From contig NZ_DATJPM010000082.1 of the NCBI RefSeq assembly GCF_035506375.1, positions 1 through 30,314 on the forward strand: DNA of 30,314 bases, given 5' to 3'. Shown in pieces: positions 5,938-13,557 of this stretch. Positions within the stretch are counted from its first letter, which is position 1, and each line of letters starts with the position of its first letter. A model generated the notes under the pieces. That model was not told the origin of the DNA. It made no database searches and saw only the letters and a list, made by a program, of their open reading frames with translations. Both the position numbers and the translations under genes were made by a program. This stretch comes from Methanocella sp. Lineage in GTDB: Archaea; Halobacteriota; Methanocellia; Methanocellales; Methanocellaceae.

Positions 5938-7194
5938 ATGAAGGACTACGTCGTTAAGGACATAAAGCTGGCAAAGCAGGGTGCCGAGCGCATCGAATGG
6001 GCGCGTCGCCACATGCCGGTGCTGAACTACATCAAGGAAGAATTCCATAAGACAAAGCCCCTGAAGGGCGTTAACATCATCGCGTGTCTTCACGTCACGG
6101 TGGAGACGGCGAACCTCATCTCGACGCTTCAGGCCGGCGGCGCCAGCGTGGCGCTGACCGCTTCCAACCCGCTGTCCACGCAGGACGACGTAGCCGCGGC
6201 CCTGGCGAAGGGCGGCGTCAAGGTCTACGCAATAAGGGGCGAGAACGAGAAGCAGTACTACGAGAACATCGAGGCCGCCTTAAAGATAAAGCCGAACGTC
6301 ACGCTGGACGACGGCGCCGACGTCATCGCCACCGTGCATTCGAAGCACAAGGAATACTTGAAAGGCATCTACGGCGGCTGCGAGGAGACTACTACCGGCG
6401 TCATACGGCTCCGGGCCATGGCCAGCGACGGCGCGCTTAAGTACCCCGTCGTAGCGGTCAACGACGCCGAGACAAAGATGATGTTCGACAACCGGTACGG
6501 CACCGGGCAGAGCACTCTCCACGGGGTCATCAACGCGACGAACGTGCTACTGGCCGGCAAGAGCTTAGTCGTCGTAGGCTACGGCTGGTGCGGACGGGGC
6601 GTGGCCATGCGGGCGAAAGGCATGGGCTCGAACGTCATCGTCGTCGAGGTCAACCCCCGCAAAGCCCTCGAGGCGGCCATGGACGGCTACCGCGTCATGG
6701 ACATGAAGCAGGCCGCAAAGGAGGGCGACATCTTCATCACCGTCACGGGCGACATTTCCGTGATACGAAAGGATCACTTCAGGCTCATGAAGGACCAGGC
6801 CATCGTCTGCAACTCGGGCCACTTCAACGTCGAAATCGACCTGAAGGACCTGGGCAGGATGGCGAAGAAGGTCAAAGAAGTGAAGAACGACGTCATGGAG
6901 TACGTCCTGGACGACGGGCGCCGGATCTACGTCCTGGCGGAAGGCCGTCTGGTGAATCTGGCGGCGGCGTTCGGCCACCCGCCCGAGGTCATGGACATGA
7001 GCTTCGCGAACCAGGCGCTGTCGGTCAAGTACATCGTCGAGAGCCACAAGAAGCTCAAGAACGAGGTCTATAAGGTCCCCGAGGCCATCGATAACAGAGT
7101 GGCGAAGATGAAGCTGGAGACCATGGGCATTAGCATCGAGAAATTAACGAAAGAGCAGGAGAAATACCTGAGCTCCTGGAGCATGGGCACATAA
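5938..7194 (+). CDS. ahcY: Adenosylhomocysteinase (S-adenosyl/S-inosyl-homocysteine hydrolase)
   Basis: This 418-residue NAD-dependent hydrolase of the methyl cycle splits S-adenosylhomocysteine (or, in some methanogens, the deaminated S-inosyl form) to homocysteine and the nucleoside. Visible motifs are LHVTVETANL (51-60), LDDGADVIAT (123-132), EETTTG (149-154), NDAETKMMFDN (175-185) with the conserved K and D, the NAD loop GYGWCGRG (214-221), NSGHFNVEID (292-301) and LAEGRLVNLAAAFGHP (333-348). The tail ends SSWSMGT rather than the bacterial/eukaryal K-x-x-YRY, as in other archaeal proteins. It heads the run of kinase and phosphatase genes. Which nucleoside it prefers cannot be decided here. 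Confidence 0.93.
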   Translation: MKDYVVKDIKLAKQGAERIEWARRHMPVLNYIKEEFHKTKPLKGVNIIACLHVTVETANLISTLQAGGASVALTASNPLSTQDDVAAALAKGGVKVYAIRGENEKQYYENIEAALKIKPNVTLDDGADVIATVHSKHKEYLKGIYGGCEETTTGVIRLRAMASDGALKYPVVAVNDAETKMMFDNRYGTGQSTLHGVINATNVLLAGKSLVVVGYGWCGRGVAMRAKGMGSNVIVVEVNPRKALEAAMDGYRVMDMKQAAKEGDIFITVTGDISVIRKDHFRLMKDQAIVCNSGHFNVEIDLKDLGRMAKKVKEVKNDVMEYVLDDGRRIYVLAEGRLVNLAAAFGHPPEVMDMSFANQALSVKYIVESHKKLKNEVYKVPEAIDNRVAKMKLETMGISIEKLTKEQEKYLSSWSMGT

Positions 7195-7206
7195 GAGGGC
7201 CGTGGC

Positions 7207-8109
7207 ATGGTCGACGTGGTCATATCGGGCACGGTAGCCCTGGACAGTATTAAGACCCCCTTCGGAGAGGTCAAAGAGGTGCTGGGCGGCTCGGCCGTCT
7301 ATTCCTCCGTCGCCGCCCGCGAGTTCGCCAAAACGGGCATTATCAGCGTTGTTGGCAAGGACTTCCCGAAGAAATACCTGGCGTTCCTGAATAGCATGGG
7401 CGTCGACACCGCGGGCATCGATGTCCAGAAGGGCGATACGTTCCGGTGGTCGGGCTTCTACGAGTACGACATGAACCAGGCCCATACGCTGGACACGAAG
7501 CTCAACGTGCTGGCCACGTTCGACCCGAAAGTGCCGGAGGCATACCGGCAGTCTAAATATTTATTTTTAGCGAATACCGACCCCGAAGTCCAGATGAAGG
7601 TCTACAGGCAGATGAAGAAACCCCGTTTCGTCATGATGGACACCATGAACTTCTGGATCGACAATAAGAAAGAAGCGCTCACGAAGATGATCGAAAAGGT
7701 GGACGCGGTCGTCCTGAACGATGCGGAGGCCCGGCAGTACTGGGACTCGCCGAACCTGGTGAACGCCGGGCGCTCGTTCCTCGACCTGGGCCCGAAGGCG
7801 GTCATCATCAAGAAAGGCGAGCATGGCGCGCTAATGTTCACCGACGGGGCCTGCTTCAGCGCGCCGGCGTACCCGCTGGAGAAGCTGGTCGACCCGACGG
7901 GCGCGGGCGATTCCTTCGCGGGCGGCTTCATCGGCTGGCTGGCCCGGACTGAGGACACCTCCCCCAGGAACATGCGTAAGGCGATCATCTTCGGCAGCGC
8001 CATCGCCTCCTATAATGCGGAAGACTTCAGCCTCAACAAGCTTAAAAAGATTACCCGCGACGACATTTTCAATAGATATATGATGTTCCAGGACATTGTC
8101 TCATTTTGA
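7207..8109 (+). CDS. PfkB family carbohydrate/nucleoside kinase
   Basis: This is a 300-residue ribokinase-fold kinase. The N-terminal GGSAVYSSVAAREF (27-40) corresponds to the substrate-binding GG motif. VVLNDAEARQY lies near 168-178. The PfkB signature DPTGAGDSFAGGF (229-241) carries the catalytic aspartate at 235. The substrate is not fixed by sequence. It begins 12 bases after the adenosylhomocysteinase stop, so an adenosine- or inosine-type nucleoside kinase that removes the hydrolase product is the best contextual guess; a sugar kinase is the alternative. Its stop overlaps the start of the next gene by one base (TGATG), indicating coupling. Confidence 0.88.
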   Translation: MVDVVISGTVALDSIKTPFGEVKEVLGGSAVYSSVAAREFAKTGIISVVGKDFPKKYLAFLNSMGVDTAGIDVQKGDTFRWSGFYEYDMNQAHTLDTKLNVLATFDPKVPEAYRQSKYLFLANTDPEVQMKVYRQMKKPRFVMMDTMNFWIDNKKEALTKMIEKVDAVVLNDAEARQYWDSPNLVNAGRSFLDLGPKAVIIKKGEHGALMFTDGACFSAPAYPLEKLVDPTGAGDSFAGGFIGWLARTEDTSPRNMRKAIIFGSAIASYNAEDFSLNKLKKITRDDIFNRYMMFQDIVSF

Positions 8110-9197
8110 TGGCGGAATACAGGGAAGAGGTCGAAAATTACCTGTCGGAGGTCTTCAGCAAGCCTGTCCGGCTGGTCCGGATCATCCCGATGGGGCCGGA
8201 GCCAGGCGAAAAAGAGCTAAAAGGGTTCGGCTATGGCAAGCCGTACGCCGTAGACTACATCGTCGAGGGCGAGATGCGGTCCTCCGTTCTGTCATCGATG
8301 AAGGTCCAGAAGGGCTTCGGCCACGATACGTTCGCCGACCGTGCCTCGGCTATCCTTTGGCAGAACATGGCCTTCAACACGCTGCCGAAGCATGTAAGAT
8401 CTTTAGACGCGGGCTTTTTTACTAAATACGGCGGCCTCCGGAGCGCCGGCGAGGCCGACGAGTTTTTCATCCTGATGGACCGGGTGGGCGGCCTCGAATA
8501 TTACCGGGACCTGGACCGAATTCGCGATACGCATTATTTCCAGCCACTCGATATCGACCGGGCCCTGGCCCTTTCCGACTACCTCGTCTACATCCATTCC
8601 CAGAAGAACGACGACCCTGTTTTATACCACCGCCGTATCCGCGACCTGATCGGCTCCGGCGAGTGCATCATGGGCCTCGTCGACAGCTACACGGCGGACT
8701 TCGGGTACTATTCGGCGAGAGATTTCGAGCAGATGGAGAAGAAATGCGTCGAGTGGCGCTGGAAGCTTCACGATAAGGTGCACCGTCTCTGCGTCGTCCA
8801 CGGCGATTTCCACCCGTGGAACATCATGTTCAGGAACGGCGTCGATTTCACGGTACTCGACCGGAGCCGCGGCGAGTACGGCGAGCCGGCGGACGACGTC
8901 TCCTGCATGAGCATGAACTATCTTTTTTATTCGCTGCAAAAGTACGGGGAGCTCAAGGGCGAATTCAAAGATATGTTCGTTAAATTCATCGAGAACTACC
9001 TTATCAAGAGCGGCGATTTCGATATGCTGAAGTATATCCAGCCCTTCTACGTATTCCGGGCGCTCGTCGTGGCAAGCCCGCTCTGGTACCCGGGCTTAAA
9101 GCCGAATATCCGGGTTAAGCTTTTCAACTTTATCGATAACATCCTTGACGCCGACGAGTTCGACTACATGAACGTCAATCGATACCTGAAGCGGTGA
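8109..9197 (+). CDS. APH-type phosphotransferase family protein
   Basis: This 362-residue protein has an aminoglycoside-phosphotransferase/choline-kinase-like fold. The catalytic loop is HGDFHPWN (231-238), with D233 as base and N238 as metal ligand. The metal-binding stretch is LDRSRGEYGEPADDV (250-264). The conventional DFE/DxD element reads VLDRSRGEYG, as in many APH-family members of unknown substrate. ATP-dependent phosphorylation of a small hydroxylated compound is expected. The ATG overlaps the PfkB stop; a TTG one codon upstream is less likely. Resistance is not implied: its place in a housekeeping-looking operon argues for a metabolic substrate such as a sugar or polyol. Confidence 0.8.
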   Translation: MAEYREEVENYLSEVFSKPVRLVRIIPMGPEPGEKELKGFGYGKPYAVDYIVEGEMRSSVLSSMKVQKGFGHDTFADRASAILWQNMAFNTLPKHVRSLDAGFFTKYGGLRSAGEADEFFILMDRVGGLEYYRDLDRIRDTHYFQPLDIDRALALSDYLVYIHSQKNDDPVLYHRRIRDLIGSGECIMGLVDSYTADFGYYSARDFEQMEKKCVEWRWKLHDKVHRLCVVHGDFHPWNIMFRNGVDFTVLDRSRGEYGEPADDVSCMSMNYLFYSLQKYGELKGEFKDMFVKFIENYLIKSGDFDMLKYIQPFYVFRALVVASPLWYPGLKPNIRVKLFNFIDNILDADEFDYMNVNRYLKR

Positions 9198-9201
9198 GGG
9201 C

Positions 9202-9753
9202 ATGGCTTGGGCAGTCTGGGTTACGGGACTCCCGGGAAGCGGCAAGACCACGGTGACCCGGGTCATGGCGGATATCCTGAGGGCACAGGGCGTGCACGTG
9301 AAAGTCCTGAACATCGATGACGTGCGCAAGGTCCTGACGCCGCAGCCCGCGTATAGCCTGGAAGAGCGGGCCATCGTTTATGCAGCAATAGCATATATGG
9401 CTAAGCTACTCGTCGACGAAGGCGTGAACGTCATCGTCGATGCTACCGGTAACCTGAGAAAATACAGGGATGTGGCACGGACACTCATACCGGACTACGC
9501 AGAGATATACGTCAAATGCCCGCTGGACTTGGCCGTGAAGCGCGAGGAAGCCCGCGGGGGCGGGAACGCGCCGAAGGATATCTATAAAAAGGGCACGACG
9601 GGCAGGAGCTCAACCGTGCCTGGCGTGAATGTCGCTTACGAGCCTCCTGAGGCCCCTATAGTTACGCTCGATACGGAAAAATTACCGGCGAACGAAGCAG
9701 GAGCCCTGGGCGCCGACGTGCTTCTCGCCCATTTTGGTGGAACTCATGTCTGA
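9202..9753 (+). CDS. Adenylylsulfate kinase family protein (CysC-like)
   Basis: This 183-residue P-loop kinase has Walker A GLPGSGKT (9-16). NIDDVRKVLTPQPAYSLEER occupies the position where APS kinases have D-G-D-x-x-R. DATGNLRKYRDVAR corresponds to the S-P-x-R region, and KCPLDLAVKRE is followed by KDIYKKGTTGR and YEPPEAP, all in APS-kinase order. APS kinase makes PAPS from adenylylsulfate and ATP. No sulfate adenylyltransferase or reductase gene is nearby and several signature residues differ, so another small-molecule substrate is quite possible. It lies four bases after the APH gene and overlaps the next gene by eight bases. Confidence 0.78.
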   Translation: MAWAVWVTGLPGSGKTTVTRVMADILRAQGVHVKVLNIDDVRKVLTPQPAYSLEERAIVYAAIAYMAKLLVDEGVNVIVDATGNLRKYRDVARTLIPDYAEIYVKCPLDLAVKREEARGGGNAPKDIYKKGTTGRSSTVPGVNVAYEPPEAPIVTLDTEKLPANEAGALGADVLLAHFGGTHV

Positions 9754-10549
9754 GCTGGAACTTATCAGGCGCATGGCGGAAAGCATCCAGAAGCGCACTG
9801 CCGAATACCTGTCGACGCACGAGGACTACGACCAGATATTGAGCCGCCGGCCGACCGACGTGACCAGGCGCTTCGACATAGTTGCGGAAGAGGCGCTGAA
9901 CGACATGATCGTCGAGGAAGGCATCGTGGCCCGGGTCATCTCCGAAGAGCTCGGCGAGCGTGTCGTGCCGGAGGGCAAAGAGCCCGGGTATACGCTGGTC
10001 ATGGACCCCATCGACGGCTCGACGAACCTCTCCATGGGAATTCCCTATTATTGCACGTCCCTGGCGCTATCTAATAAAGTTTCGGGGGCCACATTCGCCG
10101 ATATCACGGCCGGCGCAGTGGCAGCCGTCTGGGGAAAGACTTTTTATGCCTCGAAAAATAATGGAGCATTTTACGATGGAGAGCGCCTGGCCACGAAGGA
10201 GCATCCGGAAAAGCCGAGATACGTGCTCTATTCCTTTGGTGTCGGCCCGGTGCCGGATAATATCATACCGCTCGTCGAGGAAAGATGTCTTGTCCGCACC
10301 ATGGGCAGTATCGCCCTTGACATGTGCTATGTCGCGAAAGGCTCCCTGGACGCTATCATTGACTCGCGGAACCGCATCAGCGGCTACGACATCATGGCCG
10401 CGGCGCTCATACTAAAGGAGGCGGGAGGCATTCTTACAGACTATTCAGGCAGAGATCTTTCCGCTTTGTCGGTGAAAGCAAGCGGCATTTCCGTAGTGGG
10501 TGCGGCTAACTCAACGCTCCATAGTACGATTCTAAAAAGACTTCATTAG
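9746..10549 (+). CDS. Inositol monophosphatase / fructose-1,6-bisphosphatase family
   Basis: This is a 268-residue Mg-dependent, lithium-sensitive-type sugar phosphatase. The metal ligands are in SEELGE (66-71) and MDPIDGSTNLSMGIP (86-100), and GYDIMAAALILKEAGG (213-228) holds the third-site aspartate. In archaea this family often has both inositol-1-phosphatase and fructose-1,6-bisphosphatase activity; PAP phosphatases also belong here, which would fit next to an APS kinase. The ATG at 9746 follows GGTGG by five bases and overlaps the upstream stop; an in-frame start at 9734 is less likely. It closes the operon and overlaps the convergent gene by four bases. Confidence 0.88.
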   Translation: MSELELIRRMAESIQKRTAEYLSTHEDYDQILSRRPTDVTRRFDIVAEEALNDMIVEEGIVARVISEELGERVVPEGKEPGYTLVMDPIDGSTNLSMGIPYYCTSLALSNKVSGATFADITAGAVAAVWGKTFYASKNNGAFYDGERLATKEHPEKPRYVLYSFGVGPVPDNIIPLVEERCLVRTMGSIALDMCYVAKGSLDAIIDSRNRISGYDIMAAALILKEAGGILTDYSGRDLSALSVKASGISVVGAANSTLHSTILKRLH

Positions 10550-11283
10550 GCGGGCTTCACCCAGATGCCCCATTTCTGCTCGACCCGGGCTTTTTCCTTT
10601 TCGTATTCCCCCGGATGCTCCGAGAGGTACCGTATACGGTCATAGGCAGCCTTAACGGCTTTCTGCGCGGTTTCAGACGTGAGCTTCCAGTGTTTGTCAT
10701 CGTCCACTTTCACGAACTCCTCGTTGAAGACCTCGAAGACCACGTCGTACATGCCGTAGAGGCTCGTGATATTACAGGAAAAGTTATTGCCCACGGCCTG
10801 GCCGAAGGCCCGCGCGAAGAGCTCGTCCCGGAATCCCAGGCGCAGCGCGGCGAGCTCCGTGAGCTTCGTGATAGTATCGTGGATGCTCTTGCGCATGTCC
10901 TCCTTTTCGCCGGCCAGGTACTCTTCCCTGCCAAAGGCTTTCCGGATATGCCGGTGCACGATCACCTCGCTTGCCGATATGGGCACTTTTTCCTCGTAGA
11001 CGTGTGGTGCCTTCCATACGATGTCTATCTGGTCCCACGGTGTCTCGCCAATATCTCCGATCTGCGAGAAAAGGATGCGCAGGTCACGCCATAACTCGCT
11101 AACGACCTCTTTTACTGCATTATCCAGCGACGGCCGGATCAGGAGGACGAGCTTATCGCCTTCGATGCCCGCCGAGAACTCTGCTTCCAGCCCCTCCAGC
11201 ACTTCGTATTCCAGGGGAAAGATAATTCCTACCGAGTCGCCGAGCTTCTCGATCTTCAGGTCAACGATGTCGAAGACTTTCAT
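10546..11283 (-). CDS. Hypothetical protein with AbrB-like N-terminus
   Basis: This 245-residue protein has no family I can name with confidence. The first 50 residues (VDLKIEKLGDSVGIIFPLEY, then LVLLIRPS) resemble the swapped-hairpin SpoVT/AbrB fold found in MazE-type antitoxins and archaeal regulators. The remaining 190 residues are mixed helical and charged, with KLTELAALRLGFRDELFARAFGQ near 135-160. There is no signal peptide or membrane helix. It converges on the phosphatase gene with a four-base overlap. A TATA-like AT run lies directly upstream of the ATG (11284-11305), so it is probably monocistronic with a short leader. Confidence 0.65.
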   Translation of the reverse strand: MKVFDIVDLKIEKLGDSVGIIFPLEYEVLEGLEAEFSAGIEGDKLVLLIRPSLDNAVKEVVSELWRDLRILFSQIGDIGETPWDQIDIVWKAPHVYEEKVPISASEVIVHRHIRKAFGREEYLAGEKEDMRKSIHDTITKLTELAALRLGFRDELFARAFGQAVGNNFSCNITSLYGMYDVVFEVFNEEFVKVDDDKHWKLTSETAQKAVKAAYDRIRYLSEHPGEYEKEKARVEQKWGIWVKPA

Positions 11284-11595
11284 ATATTATAAAAATATAT
11301 TTATTTGTATTTAATCGTTGGGCAGTGCATGTGGCACAACAAGGCTAATAACGTCTGATAACTTCCGGCAAGCATCGCCATATTTAATTAAAGCGATATA
11401 GTGTTAGTATCGCCTATATCATCGAACTTTTTATGATTAAAAGGCCATGAAAACACGAAGCCCGATCGAAAATGCCGGGATATAGATTGGAACTCATAAA
11501 TAACAATAAAATATTGTTTAAAAATCCTGGAGTCCCTTAAAGTCAGCTTTAAAAACAAAAAGAGATAAATCCCCGGTCACCATTATACTCAACAT
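11284..11595. other. Intergenic region between divergent genes
   Basis: This is 312 bases of AT-rich DNA with no convincing gene. It holds a TATA-like run at its left edge for the minus-strand gene and a likely promoter for the plus-strand gene (AT-rich 11515-11575). A small dyad is present: GATATAG (11395-11401) with CTATATC (11414-11420). Nothing else was recognised. Confidence 0.4.
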
Positions 11596-11868
11596 ATGGT
11601 CGGGACGGAATGGCTTATAACGGCAGCGTCCCTTGTCGCTGCTATCATTATAATCTTTATCGCCTGGAAGCTGCTGAAGCTTGCAGCGAAGTACCTGGTC
11701 ACCCTGATATTGAACACAATAGGCGGGCTATTACTGATACTGGTAGCCAACGTCCTGTTCAGTATGGGCATACCTTATGATATCCCCACACTCCTCATAA
11801 GCGCGATATGCGGCGTGCCGGGAGCGGCCTGTATAATTATTCTCAAGCTGATGGGCCTCGTGCTATGA
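11596..11868 (+). CDS. BofA-like small membrane protein
   Basis: This 90-residue protein has three hydrophobic segments (about 7-25, 34-54 and 64-88). The spacing of LVTLILNTIGGLLLILVANV, then the glycine/proline turn MGIPYDIPTLLISAICGVPG and a final LKLMG, matches the BofA (pro-sigma-K processing inhibitor) family. Archaea carry such members without sporulation, and their role is unknown. The start follows ATACTCAACAT with no clear ribosome binding site, so a leaderless message is possible. It overlaps the end of the convergent ChrB-N gene by six bases. Confidence 0.7.
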   Translation: MVGTEWLITAASLVAAIIIIFIAWKLLKLAAKYLVTLILNTIGGLLLILVANVLFSMGIPYDIPTLLISAICGVPGAACIIILKLMGLVL

Positions 11869-12426
11869 AGAGCCGGCATCATCAGGTATTTCAAGACCTT
11901 CATTCGCATATACGGCCTTTTCAAAGGCTTGAAGCTCTTTACGGCACTGTCCTATTAAGGCGTCGGCGGAATCGCATTTCGGGCTTTTAAAGAAGTCCCG
12001 GGCCTTGATCTTTCTCAGCCAGCTCGTCAGCTTTTGCATGTCCTCCTCGATCTCGTCCAGCCCGGAAAAATTAAATTTCTTCAGCTTTGTCTCCTTTTTG
12101 ATCTCGCTCAATAGCGCCTTGCAGCCATCGAAAAATTCGGTATAGTCCCGGTCAATACTCGAATTGAACGTTTCCATGATAGAGTTTGCCGAGTCAGTGT
12201 CCAGGCCTTTAACAGTAAAAATAAATGCTCTACCGCCACGGGCCTGTACGAACGATCGCATCTTGTTTAAAAATTCCTCGTTCCTCGCCGAATTTGGCAG
12301 CACCCAGGCGTTGTTCTGAACACTCACCCCTCCCGACGCTTTCATCTGTCTCCAGACAGTGACTCTTGTGCTCGAAGGAGTCTGGGGCAGCTGCGTAAGA
12401 AGTAAAAGACACTTGGTATCGTCCAT
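11863..12426 (-). CDS. ChrB N-terminal domain protein, copy 1
   Basis: This 187-residue protein matches the N-terminal domain of the chromate-responsive regulator ChrB. It has the opening LLLTQLPQTPSSTRVTVWRQ, a middle with NNAWVLPNSA and the helical end SWLRKIKARDFF, followed by DSADALIGQCRKELQAFEKA. The C-terminal chromate-sensing domain of full-length ChrB is absent. It is a close paralogue of the gene at 12643-13200 (most blocks identical). GGATGA precedes the ATG. Its promoter region (12482-12530) resembles that of the paralogue. A DNA-binding role in metal or oxyanion response is inferred from ChrB; no ChrA transporter is in the window. Confidence 0.82.
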   Translation of the reverse strand: MDDTKCLLLLTQLPQTPSSTRVTVWRQMKASGGVSVQNNAWVLPNSARNEEFLNKMRSFVQARGGRAFIFTVKGLDTDSANSIMETFNSSIDRDYTEFFDGCKALLSEIKKETKLKKFNFSGLDEIEEDMQKLTSWLRKIKARDFFKSPKCDSADALIGQCRKELQAFEKAVYANEGLEIPDDAGSS

Positions 12427-12481
12427 ACTTCATCCATTCTATTTTATGTAAGTCTTGTTTCTAACAAACGTAATATTTATC

Positions 12482-12530
12482 TTGCAACAATTATTACATC
12501 ATATTGATAACATATATATAGTTTATCGTG
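12482..12530 (-). promoter_or_regulatory. Promoter of ChrB-N copy 1, duplicated element
   Basis: TTGCAACAATTATTACA (12482-12498), then ATATTGATAACATATATATA and GTTTATCGTGATAC, line up base for base over about 50 bases with 13264-13315 in front of the second copy. The TATA box is TATATATA (complement, about 12512-12520). The palindrome is imperfect here and perfect in the other copy. The rest of 12427-12642 has no gene. Confidence 0.5.
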
Positions 12531-12642
12531 ATACAAATATTTGTCGATGAATTGGATCTGACCGTACCCTCTAATAATATTTTAAAGGTAATATGGAAAA
12601 GGTGGGTTTGGAAATAACATTACACTTTAATGAAAATAGGGC

Positions 12643-13200
12643 TTAATCGGAGTCTTCCGGTACTTCAAGTCCTTCATTCGCATATACGATTTTTTCGAAA
12701 GCCTGAAGTTTTTTACGGCACTGTCCTATTAAGGCGTCGGCGGAATCCCCTTTCTGGCTTTTAAAGAAGTCCCGGGCCTTGATCTTTCTCAGCCAGCTCG
12801 TCAGCTTTTGAAGGTCTTCCTCCAGTTCGTCCAGCTCCGAAAAATCGAATTCTTTTTGCTCTGTCGACTTATCGATCTCATTCAGCAGGGCCTGGCAGCT
12901 CTCGGCAAATTCAGTATAGTCTCTGTCGATGTATGGATTGAACAATTCCACGATGGAATCATCGGATTCAGAGTCCTGGCTCTTAACCGTGAATATAAAC
13001 GCCCTGCCATTCTGGGACTGTATGAACGAGCGCATCTCCTTTAAAAATTCCTCATGCCTGGCCGAATTCGGCAGCACCCAGGCACTACTCTGAAGGTTCA
13101 CAGCCCCGGCTGCTTTCATCCGTCTCCATACCGTGACTCTGGTACTAGAAGGAGTCTGGGGCAACTGGGTAAGTATTAATAGCCATTCCATATCGTTCAT
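12643..13200 (-). CDS. ChrB N-terminal domain protein, copy 2
   Basis: This 185-residue paralogue of copy 1 has LLILTQLPQTPSSTRVTVWR, SSAWVLPNSARHEEFL, then SWLRKIKARDFFKSQKGDS. It differs mainly in the middle (about residues 75-115). The frame is open upstream to 13272, but MNDMEWLLILTQ matches the start of copy 1 and GATGGT stands directly before this ATG, as GGATGAAGT does there, so 13200 is preferred. It is divergent from the small ORF and membrane-protein gene at 13340-14550. With its own palindromic promoter it is a likely regulator of that pair and of itself. Confidence 0.82.
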   Translation of the reverse strand: MNDMEWLLILTQLPQTPSSTRVTVWRRMKAAGAVNLQSSAWVLPNSARHEEFLKEMRSFIQSQNGRAFIFTVKSQDSESDDSIVELFNPYIDRDYTEFAESCQALLNEIDKSTEQKEFDFSELDELEEDLQKLTSWLRKIKARDFFKSQKGDSADALIGQCRKKLQAFEKIVYANEGLEVPEDSD

Positions 13201-13263
13201 ACCATCATATGTACATCTAATATTGAATGTATAATCTAATCTATTTAGCATATAATCTTTGCC

Positions 13264-13315
13264 TTGTAACATATGTTACAATATGATAGTAACTTTTATA
13301 TAGTTTATTATGATA
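13264..13315. promoter_or_regulatory. Divergent promoter with perfect 18-bp palindrome
   Basis: TTGTAACATATGTTACAA (13264-13281) is a perfect palindrome. TTTTATATAGTTTATTATGATAC follows at 13294-13315; its TATATA core can serve either strand. The block precedes ChrB-N copy 2 on the minus strand and the 68-residue ORF on the plus strand. On the minus strand the palindrome lies just downstream of the TATA box, where bound protein would block initiation. Confidence 0.55.
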
Positions 13316-13339
13316 CAGATGTATATACAAGGTATTAAC

Positions 13340-13546
13340 ATGTTATCACAATTAAATGAAACTTTACAAATTGATAAACCCGGACTATCGAGCATTGGGG
13401 CTAATCAAAGGCTAAATGACATAGGCTCGAACCGGATAGTGAAGATCTCAGCGAAGGGACTAGACACCCGGTGCCGCTACTATCTAAAAATCGATGTCGA
13501 CGATATCGGCAAGGTAATGCCAATGCAGGCCAGGCAATTGTTATAG
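13340..13546 (+). CDS. Small hypothetical protein, 68 residues
   Basis: This small soluble reading frame is not recognised. It begins MLSQLNETLQIDKPGL and has a central NRIVKISAKGLDTRCRYYL and a C-terminal DDIGKVMPMQARQLL. CAAGGT lies seven bases before the ATG at 13340, and the TATA element of the divergent promoter is correctly placed upstream. An in-frame ATG at 13310 falls inside the TATA region and is unlikely. Its stop codon overlaps the AGGTG that serves the membrane-protein gene 12 bases on, suggesting coupling. The single cysteine is beside basic residues. It may be an accessory or regulatory subunit of the membrane protein, which is inference. Confidence 0.5.
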   Translation: MLSQLNETLQIDKPGLSSIGANQRLNDIGSNRIVKISAKGLDTRCRYYLKIDVDDIGKVMPMQARQLL

Positions 13547-13557
13547 GTGTTGTTGTC

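Noticed and set aside
8109..9197. Antibiotic resistance gene
   Set aside because: The APH fold is shared by many metabolic kinases, and the operon context is housekeeping; nothing points to a drug substrate.
11863..13200. Classical chromate resistance operon
   Set aside because: There is no ChrA transporter and no ChrB C-terminal domain; only the N-terminal domain is present.
13471..13557. Upstream extension of the membrane protein (MPLLSKNRCRRYRQGN...)
   Set aside because: It overlaps the 68-residue frame, is unlike a membrane-protein N-terminus, and AGGTG supports the ATG at 13558.
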